A DNA stretch of 64,000 nucleotides from Macrocystis pyrifera (taxonomy: Eukaryota; Sar; Phaeophyceae; Laminariales; Laminariaceae): assembly GCA_031763025.1 (NCBI GenBank), contig JASSKH010000023.1, positions 310,001 to 374,000 of the forward strand, in the 5' to 3' direction. The position numbers and the translations under genes were made by a program. A model generated the notes under the pieces. The model had not been told where the DNA came from. It saw only the letters and a list, made by a program, of their open reading frames with translations, and did no database searches. This document shows positions 1-11,192 of this stretch, in pieces (the first letter of the stretch is position 1; every line of letters begins with the position of its first letter).

Positions 1-757
1 ACATCCATCTGCCATATGGTATAGAGTAAGATTTTCCGTTATACAAGCACCACAGGTACGCATCACTACACCAGCTGCAGCGTTGCGCGAGGACCGCATT
101 TTCACCTAACCCTGAGTTGCATATGATTAACAGCGGATTTGCGCGTACCGTTAGGAACCAGTTCGGTATCGGTCTATACACGTCTGCGTACTCGTATTAA
201 TAGCAGAGGGGAAAAGCCTGGGAGCTGGAACCTCGAAAAACCAACAGCAGTGTGACTTTTGACTTTCGACCGCGGTCGTTGTGGCTCTTACCCATGCTGG
301 CTTGGAAATTAGGCGACCACTCCAGCTCGGCATTTCTGCCACACGCGCTCCAGCCGCTTAACCATGATGGCAACGAGCTAGCGGGGAGAATAAGAACTGT
401 GCAGAGAGTCCAGGCCGTCCAGCAACCCATAACGCCCCTTTGCGCTTGCCCAAAGCGGACGAACGTGGAGCGGAGACATAGAGGGGTGGAGGCAGAATAT
501 CCCCGTAGTAAATGCCGCTTGGAGAAATGTGCAAACCCCGTTGGTCGATCACGGTTTCCAAACGAGACACATCGGCACCACGTCAGGCACATCGATCCAA
601 CTGGCACTGTATTGGACCTACAGAAGGAGAGCCGCCAGCAGGAATACTTCTTGGCTCTGAGGTGTGGAGGATGCCGTGTTTGTGCGTGTAATTGATGATA
701 TAGTGTGCACTTTTCACCTTCGGATCCTGGACTTGTTTGATTTTGTCCGCTGCGGTC
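1..757. other. No supported gene
   Basis: Open frames exist on both strands (for example plus 252-695), but none shows a recognisable domain, signal peptide or convincing splice junctions. Treated as intergenic or intronic. Confidence 0.4.
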
Positions 758-1057
758 ATGTTGCTAATCGTAGCGGCTGTTGGTTTCGGGCCTCCTCTAC
801 GCGTTGTAGTGCTGAGTGCTGTGTGCGCTTTAGTAGCGTTGCTGTACAGCAATATCGTACGAGCCGCAAAGATAGCGCGTCTTCCCGGGTCCATTGCCAA
901 CTTACGGTTGCCTAAGGGAACTACTACCTGTAGAAACGGAGCACTGAAAACAACGCGGCTGCACTCTCGATGTTGTTTGCGGACTGGGCTACCCTCTACG
1001 AAAATGCGGCCAAATCGGAGTTGTTGTTGTGCTCACCTCCTGGAATGCAGAATCTAG
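758..1057 (+). CDS. Possible first exon of a membrane-anchored protein
   Basis: An ATG at 758 opens a frame of about 100 codons. The first ~50 residues are strongly hydrophobic (two close segments around MLLIVAAV and VVVLSAVCALVALLY). A basic stretch follows, then RLPGS. A hydrophobic anchor followed by a basic and proline/glycine hinge is the layout of microsomal cytochrome P450 N-termini, but no downstream P450 motif (I-helix, ExxR, heme-Cys loop) was found, so that idea is only a hint. The frame probably stops being coding well before 1057, because its C-terminal half is Cys/Arg-rich and unlike the start. No upstream promoter element was identified. It could equally be a chance open frame. 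Confidence 0.2.
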   Translation: MLLIVAAVGFGPPLRVVVLSAVCALVALLYSNIVRAAKIARLPGSIANLRLPKGTTTCRNGALKTTRLHSRCCLRTGLPSTKMRPNRSCCCAHLLECRI

Positions 1058-1099
1058 ACATCTAGACACATGATATGCGCACGTACAAGAATATCAAAT

Positions 1100-1850
1100 G
1101 TTGTATTCGTGCTTCAGCAGGAGTAGCAGTGGTCGTGGTAGTCCATATCTGCGGACTACCAGGTACGTACGAGTACATACGAGTTACAAACTGTACGTAT
1201 TTATTAGTAGTAGCTGTGTGTGTGTGTTTTTCACATTAAACCGTTCTTCTACTCGTCGACATCCAGCAAGCCCAGTGTCCGTGCTGATTCTTCACCCTAG
1301 GAAGATACGAGCTCTGTGGTCACAGACTACGACACAGAGATAACACACCGTGATGCATTAATAGCCTACGTAATACCATGCCTTCGCACTAGGTGCGGCC
1401 GACACAACATACATACATACGCCAGCAACCAAAATACACCATAAAGAAAGAGAAGCAACGAAAAAACCAAACCGAAAAAGAACAAGGAAAAGAAAAAGAA
1501 AAGGGGAAGAATCCCAAATAAATAAATAAAATGGGAAGCCAAAGCTCAGACACATACATACTTACCCCGAGCATGAGCCAAAAGGGACGTGCAAGGGGAA
1601 ACATACGAGAAGGAAAAAGGGGACTATGCATCCCGGTGAACACTTAACTAAGTAAAAAGAGCAATAGTGAGTGGGCCAAAATACGCTCGTCACCCACCCA
1701 CTATGTAGTACTTCTTTCATAAGGATAAGAAGGGAACAAAATCAAAATGCATACCGAACGGCCGCAGCAGTTGGCGGTACGAGTAGCAAAGAAAAGTCCA
1801 ACCTATTAGTCGGCCTGGTACCTAGCTACCCTATCTGCGGTCTCTCTGCT
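1100..1850. repeat. Divergent interspersed repeat, family R1, copy 1
   Basis: Blocks of this stretch recur in the same order at about 7020-7540. They include the run around 1250-1290 (GTCGACATCCAGCA followed by a CCAGTG-CCGTGC-like core), an A-rich block (1440-1520) and a tail with GGTACGAGTAGCA and TCTGGTACC-like words (1775-1830). Identity is patchy with indels, so the copies are old. No long open frame is shared. The LINE fragment directly follows on the minus strand, so R1 may be a landing site or part of a larger element. Confidence 0.55.
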
Positions 1851-2960
1851 ACTCTCTTCTACCGCGGTTTCCCTTCTACTCCTCCTGTTCCCCCCCCTGC
1901 CCCCATACACTTGTACGGTGTTCCTTCTACCCCTCCTGCTGTTACCCCTCCCCCCATTCCCTCTAACACTACCTGCAGCGGATGCACGGCGCTGTCTACT
2001 CAGCTTTGCCTCAGCCTCGTGCCACCTGCCCATGAACTGTTCAGCTGCTTCGAGGATTCCCCGGTACCACTTTCCCGTCTGTTTTGCTGCAGTGGGCCAC
2101 AGTGCGGTCCCAACTCCAAAGACTAAGGGGGAGTCTTCCGTTGATCCCTCGGTGGCTTTGAACACTCTAAGGTCCTCAGCAATGGCCCTAGGCCAAGTCT
2201 TGGGCTGCCCGCCTGGTTTCGGGCTCCCCCCACCAGCGATCGTCCCGAACATCAACCGACTGGGCAATCGCCCCTCGTGTTGCCGCACCACAGCCCCCGC
2301 AAAGAAGAGTCGCCGTTTACGGATGGTCGTTTCGATACTTTCGCATCGTGTTATCCTGAGCGCCTTCGCATACGAGAGGGTGGTGTGGTCGGTGCGTAGT
2401 CGGCGCTGGAAGCCAATGACTCGCAGAAGGACTTCGTGGTGGGCTGATCGAAGCTTGGCGAAGTGGTCCGCATTGAGGGTCCACGTCACGCAACCGTACA
2501 GCAAGGTCTCAATCACCTCGGCCTTCAGCATCCGGACTTTCAGACTACGCGGTGCGTTCGTCCTATCGTACAGTTCCGGACCATACCGTTTGAGGCATGC
2601 CCGCATCAGACGGATTCGTCGCTCGATTTCGAAGGAGAGGTCAGCGTTCTCGTGGATAATGCCTCCTAGGTACAAAAACTGGGTCGTCTGTTTATACTTT
2701 TGGCCTGCAGCTTCGATCGCGAGCGGTGAGGTGGTAAACGTCTGATCCGGTGTTCGTAGGAGCATCGTCTCTGTCTTCTTCTCGGATACCGTGAGACCTA
2801 CTGCTTCGAAGACAGTCACGATGACTGTCATCATTCTTGCAAGGCCTTCCGCCGACCTTGAGACTATCCCTGCGTCGTCTGCATACAACATGCCCCACCC
2901 AGCCCTTTGCACGCATGCCAACGGTTCCTGTGGACGTACTTGATTGAGCCTAAGGATATC
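1806..2960 (-). pseudogene. 5'-truncated LINE (non-LTR) reverse transcriptase fragment
   Basis: A minus-strand frame carries the second half of a LINE reverse transcriptase. Motif C is visible as GMLYADDAGIV (YADD codons at 2885-2874). The expected palm-to-thumb region follows: AVGLTVSEKKTETM, then FLYLGGII and TLLYGCVTW, and a long basic, Arg/Gly-rich C-terminus ending at a stop at 1806. Motifs A and B and the endonuclease are absent. The frame continues upstream to 3284, but residues before about 112 have no RT character, and the first 20 are the terminal repeat of the neighbouring MITE read through. The YADD pair is intact, but 5' truncation, typical of LINE insertions, makes the copy dead. 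Confidence 0.85.
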
Positions 2961-3241
2961 ATGAAGTACCAGGAGTGGTTGGCGCTGATGGTATCCCTGC
3001 ACTGCTTCTGTGTTGCTTAGTAGTGTTTCTGCTGCTGTAGATGGGAGCTGAGAGACGCCAGTCATAGGGCGTACAAGGTTAACCTCCGGGACGTGCCTAG
3101 TGAAGTGACGCAAGAGCGAATTGAGAACGGTTACAGCATGTACGAGCATGGTGAACGTGACTCTATGACATATATATATATACATCTGCATGTTTACATA
3201 AAGACGCACATCAGAAGACCGTTTTAGAACTGCACCTATTA

Positions 3242-4378
3242 GACCTATGCCAATGGTAACGCGTAGTTCAAAAGTTTTTTTCAAAAATATTTATTAAAAA
3301 AACAGCCGAAAATATCCTCGTACCGCCCCTGTGGGAAAAAAGGGAAAAAAGGGAAAAAATGTTTGATTTTTCCTTTTTTTTTTTTTTTTTTTAAATAAAT
3401 TTTAAAATACGTCAGCTGCGAGTTCGACTGATTAAATAGTTGATACTCAACTTTGCAAGCTGCGTAATACGCCTCGTCTATTTTCCATTTTTACCGAATT
3501 TTACAAGTATTGTGATAAATCGAGCGCGCGTATTCTAAATGTGATTCCTTGTCAAAGATATAGGCCAGCTGGCTTTTTTTATTCCAACGGCTGCAGGCGG
3601 CGCAATTTGTATCTCTCGTTGCAAAAAAAAAGACGAGGCGTATTACGCAGCTTGCAAAGTTGAGTATCAACTATTTAATCAGTCGAACTCACAGCTGACG
3701 TATTTCAAAATTAAAAGAAAAAAAAAATTGTTAACACGCTGATAAAAATCAGCTCGTGCGACGATAGATGCTCGATCTCGATATAGACTCAGCCCACGGC
3801 CAACCCGCTTGGTGTCGGGCAAGGGCAACGAGTATAGATGACGGCATCGAAGATAGGAAGTGAACACATGCTCTAGAGGGCGAGAGCTTGCCGGCGGCGT
3901 CCTGCGGTATCCTCCCAAACCTGAAAAAAAGCCTGCTTTTTGCCATTCGAGACGGATCGATTTTTTTTGTCTTCTGTTTGGTACACACCAGCGGCTAATT
4001 GTTTTTTTATCGTACGCCTGGCCAGCGCCCGCCACACGTCACTGGCCATTGTGTGAAGACGGTGACCCGAGGGTGGGTCGGAGCCCCTAACGAACGCACT
4101 CTGTTCAGAATTCATGACGCAATCGTTGGTTTTGTCGATCGATGTCTGTCGAGGACTCGGAATCTCGCCGCTTCGAACCAAAGATCGGCCTGAGTCTTTC
4201 TCAAGCCGATCTTGGCCCAACATCGGCCCCAGATTTGCTTTTTTCGGGCTTTTTCAAAAGTTAGGAACTTTTTTTGTTTCTAAACGTGCCCATAGGAAGC
4301 GTGTTCTATTTTTTTTTGGTGGGTATCTTTGGAATTCAAACTTTTTATTGGTACTTCGCGTTCCCATTGGCATAGGGC
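3242..4378. mobile_element. Harbinger-like MITE, copy 1 (1137 bp)
   Basis: The element starts GACCTATGCCAATGG and ends with its inverted complement (CCATTGGCATAGGGC). The terminal inverted repeats are about 26 bp with a few mismatches. Both sides are flanked by TTA (3239-3241 and 4379-4381), a 3-bp TWA target duplication as made by PIF/Harbinger transposases. The right 650 bp match copy 2 (49821-50637) closely, including the segments around 3760-3960 and 4020-4180. There is no transposase frame, so it is non-autonomous. It is longer than copy 2 because of extra palindromic sequence at about 3391-3580 and 3629-3712. Family assignment rests on TSD length and sequence only. Confidence 0.8.
3404..3706. 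repeat. Palindromic insert inside MITE copy 1
   Basis: Two arms of about 76 bp (3404-3479 and 3631-3706) are near-perfect inverted repeats, beginning with ATACGTCAGCTG and ending GCCTCGTCT. Between them lies sequence (about 3582-3628) that is contiguous with the host MITE in copy 2 and reads AACGGCTG...GTTGC. So the arms flank host sequence rather than only their own. The same arm occurs twice more at 51826-52440. It is probably a separate MITE family, or the ancestral internal sequence of the host element that copy 2 lost. Confidence 0.75.
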
Positions 4379-5029
4379 TTAATACATGTTTTTTGGGGGA
4401 CAAAACACACATGGAAATAGTGTGGAACTGCTGTTGGTATTGACTGAATCGTTGGTGTAGATTTCTTGACGATTCCGGCAAACATTGTACGCACACACTC
4501 GTAGTATAATATTTGTCAGTATGTTGATGCATTTCTTTGTTGTGGTGCTGACGGCGAAGAAGGCCTCTCCCGTCTCCCGCACCAAACCGAGGATTGCTGA
4601 CCGAAAACAAGGTTTGAAAACACTGCACGCGTGACACAAGGCGCACACCGCACACACGCGTGACTTACGGAACAAAGCATTGCTGCATGCAGTACAGCAG
4701 TAGTGGGACAGCAGAGACCCTCAGCTCTATAGATCGCTGGGTCCGATAAAAAACAACTACCATGGTATTATTTATAACAGGAAGCCACAGTAAAATACAG
4801 CGCGGACAAACTACGCACATGCGTGATGTTGTTTCCTGCTCTGCTGGCGGGCGGCGAACGTGTAAAGCGTTACAACCAAGTGGTTGTAGCATGCGCCCTG
4901 CACTGCTCATGTGCTGTTTGTGGTCTGTTAGGTCTGGTCTACGTACAGGATGGAAGAAAAAAAAAAGAAAAAAAAAAAAAATGGGCATGCTGTGCGAGGA
5001 TCGAATTCGCGCCTGTTGAAGCCCAAAGT

Positions 5030-6090
5030 TGGGCATCGTGACCTTTTTATCTACCAGGTACCAGAAAGAACGGGTTTCAGCCAAAATCAGCTACTGTATA
5101 CCTGGCCACTTTTCGGCCAAAATCAGTTACATACTAAAAAAAAGTACTAAACACCACCCAAGAGCCCTGCTATTTGCCAGGCTGACATCGTAACGGATTT
5201 TGGCTTGGCAAGGCCAAGGTATATGTATCTGATTTTTTATACTCTGTCTAGCTTTCAACCTATTTTGGCCAAGTTTGAACCAATCAGAGAGGCCATACGT
5301 ACGTACACAGTTTTTTCTCTCCGTACGAGTATGCATCTATGCGTCTGCTCGTCTGCTCTCCCTCGGCGCCAGATTATATAAATACTCTTGGCGCTCCCGC
5401 CGTGGCGAAACAAACAAATCATACTGGTATTAGTAGTGACTCTCTGCAGGTCCAAGTGGAGCCGGTGGTACCTACCAGGTACACACCCTAAAGAAAACAA
5501 TACCATTCAGATTTTAGAGGCCATGTGGCACGCTTTTTGCTTTGGGCGCATTCTTTTTTACGGATTTTCATGGACATAACACCGTTCGTGGCGCGCGTTT
5601 TTTACTTGGTTTTAGACTGTACCTGATTTTGGCTCAAAACAGATTAGGTATACCTGATTTTGGCATTTGCCCATAAACAAATACATCCATAATACACAAC
5701 ACCACGTACCTGATATTATTTTTTGCGGCGCGCATGCACAGCACAACATCAAAAGAGAGAGGTGGTGATGACAGACGACGGACCACGGCCCGCGCTGAGG
5801 CAACTACTCGCAGCGATAGTAGTGAGTATTACACCATGAACCTGGGACACGCGCGCGATATGGCCCTCTGCTGCTTTTGCTGCTATGATTGTCGTTGTAT
5901 CGTAGTTTTTTGTTCTGTTCATGTTTCTGATGTCTAGATTTGTTGGGTGAGCCTCGGCCAAGAAACACGAAACGACGGTGTTGCATGCTGGTGCATATGC
6001 ACTGCAGCGTTGTAGCGTTGTGCTCTCTGCCTGTTGTCTGTTGTCTGTTGTCCACCTCGTCCATATCTGGGCTGTGTGCTTATGATAAGG
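5030..6090. other. No supported gene; short dispersed motif repeats
   Basis: The phrases CCAAAATCAG / CTGATTTTGG recur in both orientations (about 5080, 5118, 5200-5235, 5620-5665), often beside ACCAGGTAC. This suggests a decayed palindromic element. No coding evidence was found. Confidence 0.4.
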
Positions 6091-6097
6091 CTAGAAG

Positions 6098-6356
6098 CTG
6101 ACGACATTTCACCGGTACGTACGTACACAATAATGCCTCTCGTACTGAAACCGGGGGAAGCGTCTCACCCACTCCCGCTGGAAAATAAAACATTGAGCGC
6201 CCGCCACGCGTTCCAGAGTGCACGGACCGCGCCCGAGCCTTGATCAATGTGTTCGGCCGGGCTTTCCGTGTCGACTACGTAGCGGTTTCATGAAAAGTCC
6301 TCGTACGAAGAAATATGTTCCGAAAAGTACGAAAATTTCACAAACATAACTATTAA
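6098..6356. repeat. Dispersed repeat family R2, copy 1
   Basis: It matches 46297-46560 over about 260 bp with many substitutions. Shared blocks include GACATTTCA, GCCTCTCGTAC, GAGCGCCCGCCACGCG, GAGTGCACGGA and GTACGAAAATTT, all in the same order. No coding frame is conserved between the two copies, so this is a non-coding interspersed repeat of unknown class. Confidence 0.7.
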
Positions 6357-6674
6357 TATTATGTTAATACGCGAGAAAGAACATTAGGAGGATGTTAGTC
6401 CGACGTCGCCAGCCAGCCAGCGAAGTTGAAAATTTGTCCGTACCGCTGAACATTCGTCCGTAGGGTGCTGGAGTTGTATTGCGGATTTCGAGCCTGTCTA
6501 GATGCTGACTCCGTACCTGGTGCAACAGTATTATTTGCGTCAGGTAGTTTAGGCTTGCCGAGGCTTGTAGCAAAAATCAGTAGTACTAGTATTGACCAAT
6601 CACAGCAGCAGTTGGTGACCAATATACCTGACAGGACGTGACTGATTTCTACTTTTTTATCGTTTTTTTTCGTG

Positions 6675-6885
6675 ACGAGACGGGAAAAGGAGGAATTAAG
6701 CAGTGGGCGGGACGGGACGACGGGGTAATGTGAAACAATGGACGGGACAGCAGTACTCGTAGTTACATGTTTTTAAAACGGGACGGGACTTGTAGAGTAT
6801 TTTTCACGACTGGACGCGACGGTAAACGTTTTTCATGATGGGACGGGATGTATTTTCACGAAGGGACGGGACGGTAAATGAATAC
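6675..6885. repeat. Degenerate GGGACGGGAC tandem repeat
   Basis: GGGACGGGA-type words recur about every 40-60 bp (6710, 6740, 6780, 6838, 6865), separated by similar TTTTCACGA-like spacers. It reads as a decayed minisatellite. Confidence 0.6.
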
Positions 6886-7019
6886 TTTCCACAACGGAAT
6901 ATTGTATACGACAGCAGCAGTAGTACATGAACTACAGTAGTCAGTAGGTTGTGGTTAGTGGTGGTGCTCATCGTGGTGGGTTGGCCGTCTATTTTGCCGG
7001 TGCCGCTATCGAGCTCGGC

Positions 7020-7540
7020 CTGCTGCCTGTAGTTGTACTTGTGTGTTCTTCACCTCAAACCTTTCTTTTTACCGGTCGACATCCAGCACAACCAGTGGCC
7101 GTGCCGATTCTCAAATCCTACTTGTACAGATTAGAGAGGTACGACAGGTTGCGTCGTCACAAAAAGTACACCTCAGAGATCGACATACACATTATAACGA
7201 GAGAAAACGAAAGAAACCAAAAGCAAATATTAATGGAAATAAAATACTGTAGAAAACATCAATACAAGGAAGTAAAAAAGTGCCGCGCACCCCTGACAGA
7301 CAACATCGAACGAACTCAAGAAACAGTTGCACGACGTATATCAACAGAGTATGACTATTAATAGCATCCAAGAGAAATGTCCGGCAAAACCGACAAGCAC
7401 AACAAAAAACACGAAGCACCCTCCAGGCAGCCGCACCAGGTTGTGGTACGAGTAGCAGACGGGTTCTATCTATATACTACTATTAATACTGTTGCAGACT
7501 GCTGTAGACGGTCTGGTACCTTGCTACCGTATAACACGAA
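7020..7540. repeat. Divergent interspersed repeat, family R1, copy 2
   Basis: Collinear with 1210-1850 (see copy 1). The shared core is GTCGACATCCAGCA at about 7075-7090, followed by an A-rich block and a GGTACGAGTAGCA / TCTGGTACC tail. It abuts the start of the transposon remnant at 7546. Confidence 0.55.
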
Positions 7541-7545
7541 AGAAA

Positions 7546-9314
7546 GCACACCCCGGTGATAACATCTTGACAATCTGAAATATTATCACCGGGTATGCTG
7601 TCGTGGGGGTGTGTGCTATATAGCGCATCCCCGGTGATAAAAACACCATGCACGAGAGCCCCGCAGCTAGCGGGTGTGGTAACGAAGGGGTGTGCTAACG
7701 GCATTATTGGTTGATATGGAGAGTTAACAGACCCCGGCCAGATTGAGGGGGTGTGGTGATGAGAGGGTATGATAACGGTATATCAATGGTTGCTATGAGT
7801 GAGTGTGAACAGACCCCGGCCAGAATACAGGGGGTGTGAGAACAAGGGGGGGTGTTAGCAAGGGGTGTGGTAACACGTGAGTCTTCTTAAATGTTTTTCT
7901 ATTCTCACGTATTGCCGGTGATGGTCAGGCACACGCTTGAAACCCGGGGATAACAGCTAAAGTCCCCGTCTTGACAATACCGGAAAATGGTTACCAGTAC
8001 CGGTACTTTACCGGCACTTAATAATGAAAGCACACCCTGAAATCCTTCACTGCTCCCAACGCAGTTCCAGCCCACCTCCGCGGAAGTTTCTGCCCTTTCC
8101 GAAAGGCGGCACCTCGCGAGAAACCTCTTGCACCAGGCCACCTTGTTGCGGTGCCTTTTGGGTCCTTAACAAGGTGGTACGACGGGGGGAACCGACCCGA
8201 AGAACATCGGGTTCGGTTTAACGGCCTTGTGCTTGATCATACTACGTAGTCACGCGGGCCGAGATTCCGTCCGAACGCTGGTGGTTGATCCAGGCCACCA
8301 TCTCGTGCTCGAACTGGACGTTAGAAGGAATTCTCCCGGCGTTGACCGACAACTTTTTCATTGCCTTTTTCTTGCCTTTGGTCCCGGACGCCGCCGTGGG
8401 CGCTTGCACCTCCTTCTCATACGTGGACCTGTTCTAATCCACGATGCCAGCGTTGCCATATCCAAAATTCCCGGCGCCCTGGTGGCATAAGTCAAGCCAA
8501 CGGTGCCTCCGGGTCCCCTTCTACCCTGGACTACGGATTGCGTGTAACCGATCGCATTCAGTTTGAACCCCATAGGGTATCTCTTGCGGTGCGAGCCGCC
8601 ACCAAACTCCGGAATTGAGAAGTCGGGCGGTTTCAACTGCGCCTTTCCATATGTCCTCTTGCCCTCTGTCTTCGGGGGCTCTGCAGTCTGAGAACATGGA
8701 AGGGTTCCTCGTTGTTGTCCTGCCACTCGTGGGTCTCACCGGGCAGCATCAGCATGGTCTTGCCGCTTGTTGCAATCGTAGTGGCTGACCATTCGGCTGC
8801 TGACGACGGGGCCTCAGGCCCTTTGGCTGGCGCGTAGGGGGGTTGCTGCAAGAGCTGCGGGTGCTTCGCCGGTACCGGTACCAGTAGTCGGGGCTTGGGA
8901 CACGGCGGACACGGCGAACGTAGGAAACGTGATACATAACGTTGTAGTGCCAGTACCGGTAAGCGCGCTGATCCCAGAGAAAAACGACATGATCGTCGCC
9001 CGAGGAGCGGCGGCAGCAGCTACGGGTGGGGTCGAAGCCGCAGACTCGTTCGGCCCACTGCGAGGGGTTTCAGCAGTTGCGTTCATGCCGGTGTCCTACC
9101 GGCGCGGGTCGATTATGGATGGTGAACGGTATCCATCCACGAGATGGTGTGATAGTTGTGGAGTTTGGCACTGTTTTCAGGCGTACATACGTAGGGGCGG
9201 GTGTTCTCTAACTTACCCCCGGTGATGAAGCGACGGTAGAAAAACGAAGTATAATATGTTATCACCGCGTGTGCTCATGTGGAGGGGTGTGTTTTCCAAG
9301 GGGGGGTGTGCTTT
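7546..9314 (-). mobile_element. DNA transposon remnant with subterminal repeats
   Basis: The left end reads AGCACACCCCGGTGATAACA (7547-7566). Its inverted form lies at about 9253-9273, and a second inverted AAAGCACACCC lies at 9303-9314. Both ends fold into CCCCGGTGAT...ATCACCGGG hairpins (7553-7595; 9222-9264). The left 350 bp is packed with GGGGTGTG(G/C)TAAC-type motifs in the opposite orientation, resembling subterminal transposase-binding repeats. A block containing ACAGACCCCGGCCAGA repeats at about 7726 and 7809 (period ~83 bp). An internal AAAGCACACCC at 8029 suggests internal rearrangement. The middle carries transposase fragments (next entry). I could not fix the exact boundaries or a target duplication. 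Confidence 0.6.
8230..9086 (-). pseudogene. Broken transposase: DNA-binding region only
   Basis: Three overlapping minus-strand frames give a protein-like series. First is an Ala/Thr/Gly-rich leader (9086-8814). Next is a segment in another frame with PGETHEWQDNNEEPF (8851-8633). Then comes a segment with KRYPMGFKLNAIGYTQS...LASWI (8726-8358), which has the shape of the first helix-turn-helix of pogo/Tc5-type transposases. A third frame continues with FEHEMVAWINHQRSDGIS (about 8307-8254), which fits the second, CENP-B-like helix-turn-helix, before a stop. No DDE catalytic domain follows. At least two frameshifts and a stop show it is inactive. The superfamily call is by motif shape and is tentative. 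Confidence 0.55.
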
Positions 9315-9319
9315 ATTCC

Positions 9320-10840
9320 ATGTTGTACGGCGGTACCCTGTCTGCCGTCTCCGTGTCTCAGTCGTGCTTTCGTCAACCATGCCCCACCCCCGGTGAAGAT
9401 GCGTCAGGACGTACGAGTAATTGTTGCGACATGATATGTATCTGACATGGTGTGTGGGGGTGGGTGTGCAATGTGTTGATGTGACTACCGTTGAAAGCGG
9501 AAACTTCAATTGTATCCGGAGTTTGAAGTTTCAATTTTTGTGGATCTCGTTTTTGTTATGTCGTCATGGATAATCGGGAGGACCACAAAAAAATCGTTCC
9601 AGGTACGCACGTATCCGAATAATAAACTACCTGGTACTGTTCAATGCAATTCGTGAAAAGCAGTACTCGGGGTCCTTTGCACGGCGGTAGTATTCCCTTC
9701 CACGGTAGTATTCAAAGTCTCATCCAGTACATACCATCTTTCCGGGAAGTCTGCGGGACTTTGACAGTCACTTTTAATATCAATAGTACAGCAGCCAGTA
9801 GTTTGAGAGAGGAAATTGTGGTCCGCAGTTTCGGCATAATACAAGTATTTCTGAAGCAATGCAGCACCGTTTCTAGCCCGTTCTTGGGCCGTTTTTGAGT
9901 CCGGTTTGGGGTAAGGGGGTTGAGATGGGTACCTTGATCCCACCCAGGAAGTGCTTCCTATTAATAGCCCGCCACCAACAACGAGCCCGACCCCTTCAAG
10001 ATTTATCCGGATCGGTTAAGATTCCTCTAGAACCAGAGACATTTGAACCACAACTAAAACCGAAGCTACGTACGTATGTTTGAGATCGATGTTTTCCCCC
10101 CAAAACTTATCTTGCCAAGCTTGGTGATGCGTGGAAGTACGTTCAAAGCGTGCGACGTACAGGGTGATTGTAGGTTGTAGAGGGTACATTTCCAGGGAAA
10201 AAAAAGCAATTGAGTACGTTTTTTTTTTCCAATGACGCCATGAATTGGGTACTACGCCTATTTGCCGGTACCGCAGTAACAACCATCCCTGCCGAAATAA
10301 ATAACTGTGGTCATCGGGGTGGACTTTTTTTTTTTCAGTCGTCACTCATTCGCGTAGGTGGGGTTGATTCGCCCGCGTTCGTTCGCCAAGGCACCGCTGT
10401 ATGGTATCGGTATAACATGATGGTGTATATATAATGAACGCAGGAACGGCCACAAACCTTGCGGTTTGCAGATTGCGGCACACCAACGAACACTCCTCTT
10501 CGCAGTACTCGTAGAGCTAGAATCTACATGGTATTATAGATTCATTTGCGCAATACCAGACTTTCTGCGCGCGCATCCCGGGATGGCCAGACTCGATCAC
10601 CCCCCCGCCCCTTTCCGATTCATGTGGTGACGTTTATCTGGCCCGAGGGCCACCACCAATACCACATGTACCTCCGTTAGCTCTGTTTGCTCCCATGCGA
10701 CGAGCGATGCCTGCCCCTCGGCATCTTCGAGGTTGGTTTTGAGCTTTGAGTAAATCCACGTATGATTCTTAGAGCAGTATGCTGGATCTTCGCTACGCAG
10801 AACACCTATCGGCTGTATGAATAGCTACCAGGTACGCACA
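9320..10840. other. No supported gene
   Basis: Only short unsupported frames on either strand. GTGTGGGGGTGGGTGTG-type motifs at 9450-9480 continue the transposon-like subterminal pattern for a short distance. Confidence 0.4.
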
Positions 10841-10921
10841 ATCAGTCCAGACGGCGCCTGTCCGCCTCCAACCTCCCGAGCCCCACCGCTGTTTTCCTGG
10901 CCCTTCCCCCTGTCGCCCTTC

Positions 10922-11170
10922 TCACCTTCACCTTCACATGCACTTTGACCATCAGCCTTGCGGTTACCTTGACGTCTACCTTCACCTTGGCTTTCACGTT
11001 CACCTTTACGTGCGCTTTCACTTTTGCCTTCACCGCCACCTTCGCCTTCACCTTCACTGTCACCTTCACCTTCATTTTCGTCACCTTCACCTTCACCCTC
11101 GCCACCTTCACGTTTAAGTTCACCTTCTCCTTGTCCTTGACCTCTCCCCCTTCCCTTCCCTCGCCTTACC
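10922..11170. repeat. Degenerate (CACCTT)n pyrimidine-rich tract
   Basis: About 250 bp of imperfect hexamer CACCTT / CACGTT / CACTTT repeats, grading into a pure CT-rich tract (11125-11165) and then CTTAAC and CTGCAG. Both strands are open through it (giving Lys-Val or Thr-Phe repeats), which is a composition artefact. It is best read as the end of an intron: a long polypyrimidine tract with a possible branch point at 11175-11180, leading to the 3' splice site before exon 1 of the downstream gene. Confidence 0.65.
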
Positions 11171-11192
11171 CTTGCTTAACCCTAGGCTGCAG

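Noticed and set aside
758-1057. Calling this a cytochrome P450
   Set aside because: Only a hydrophobic anchor and RLPGS are present. None of the diagnostic P450 motifs were found downstream.
10842-11123. Minus-strand frame of Lys-Val repeats
   Set aside because: It is the (CACCTT)n microsatellite translated. Both strands stay open because the repeat lacks stops; no other coding evidence.
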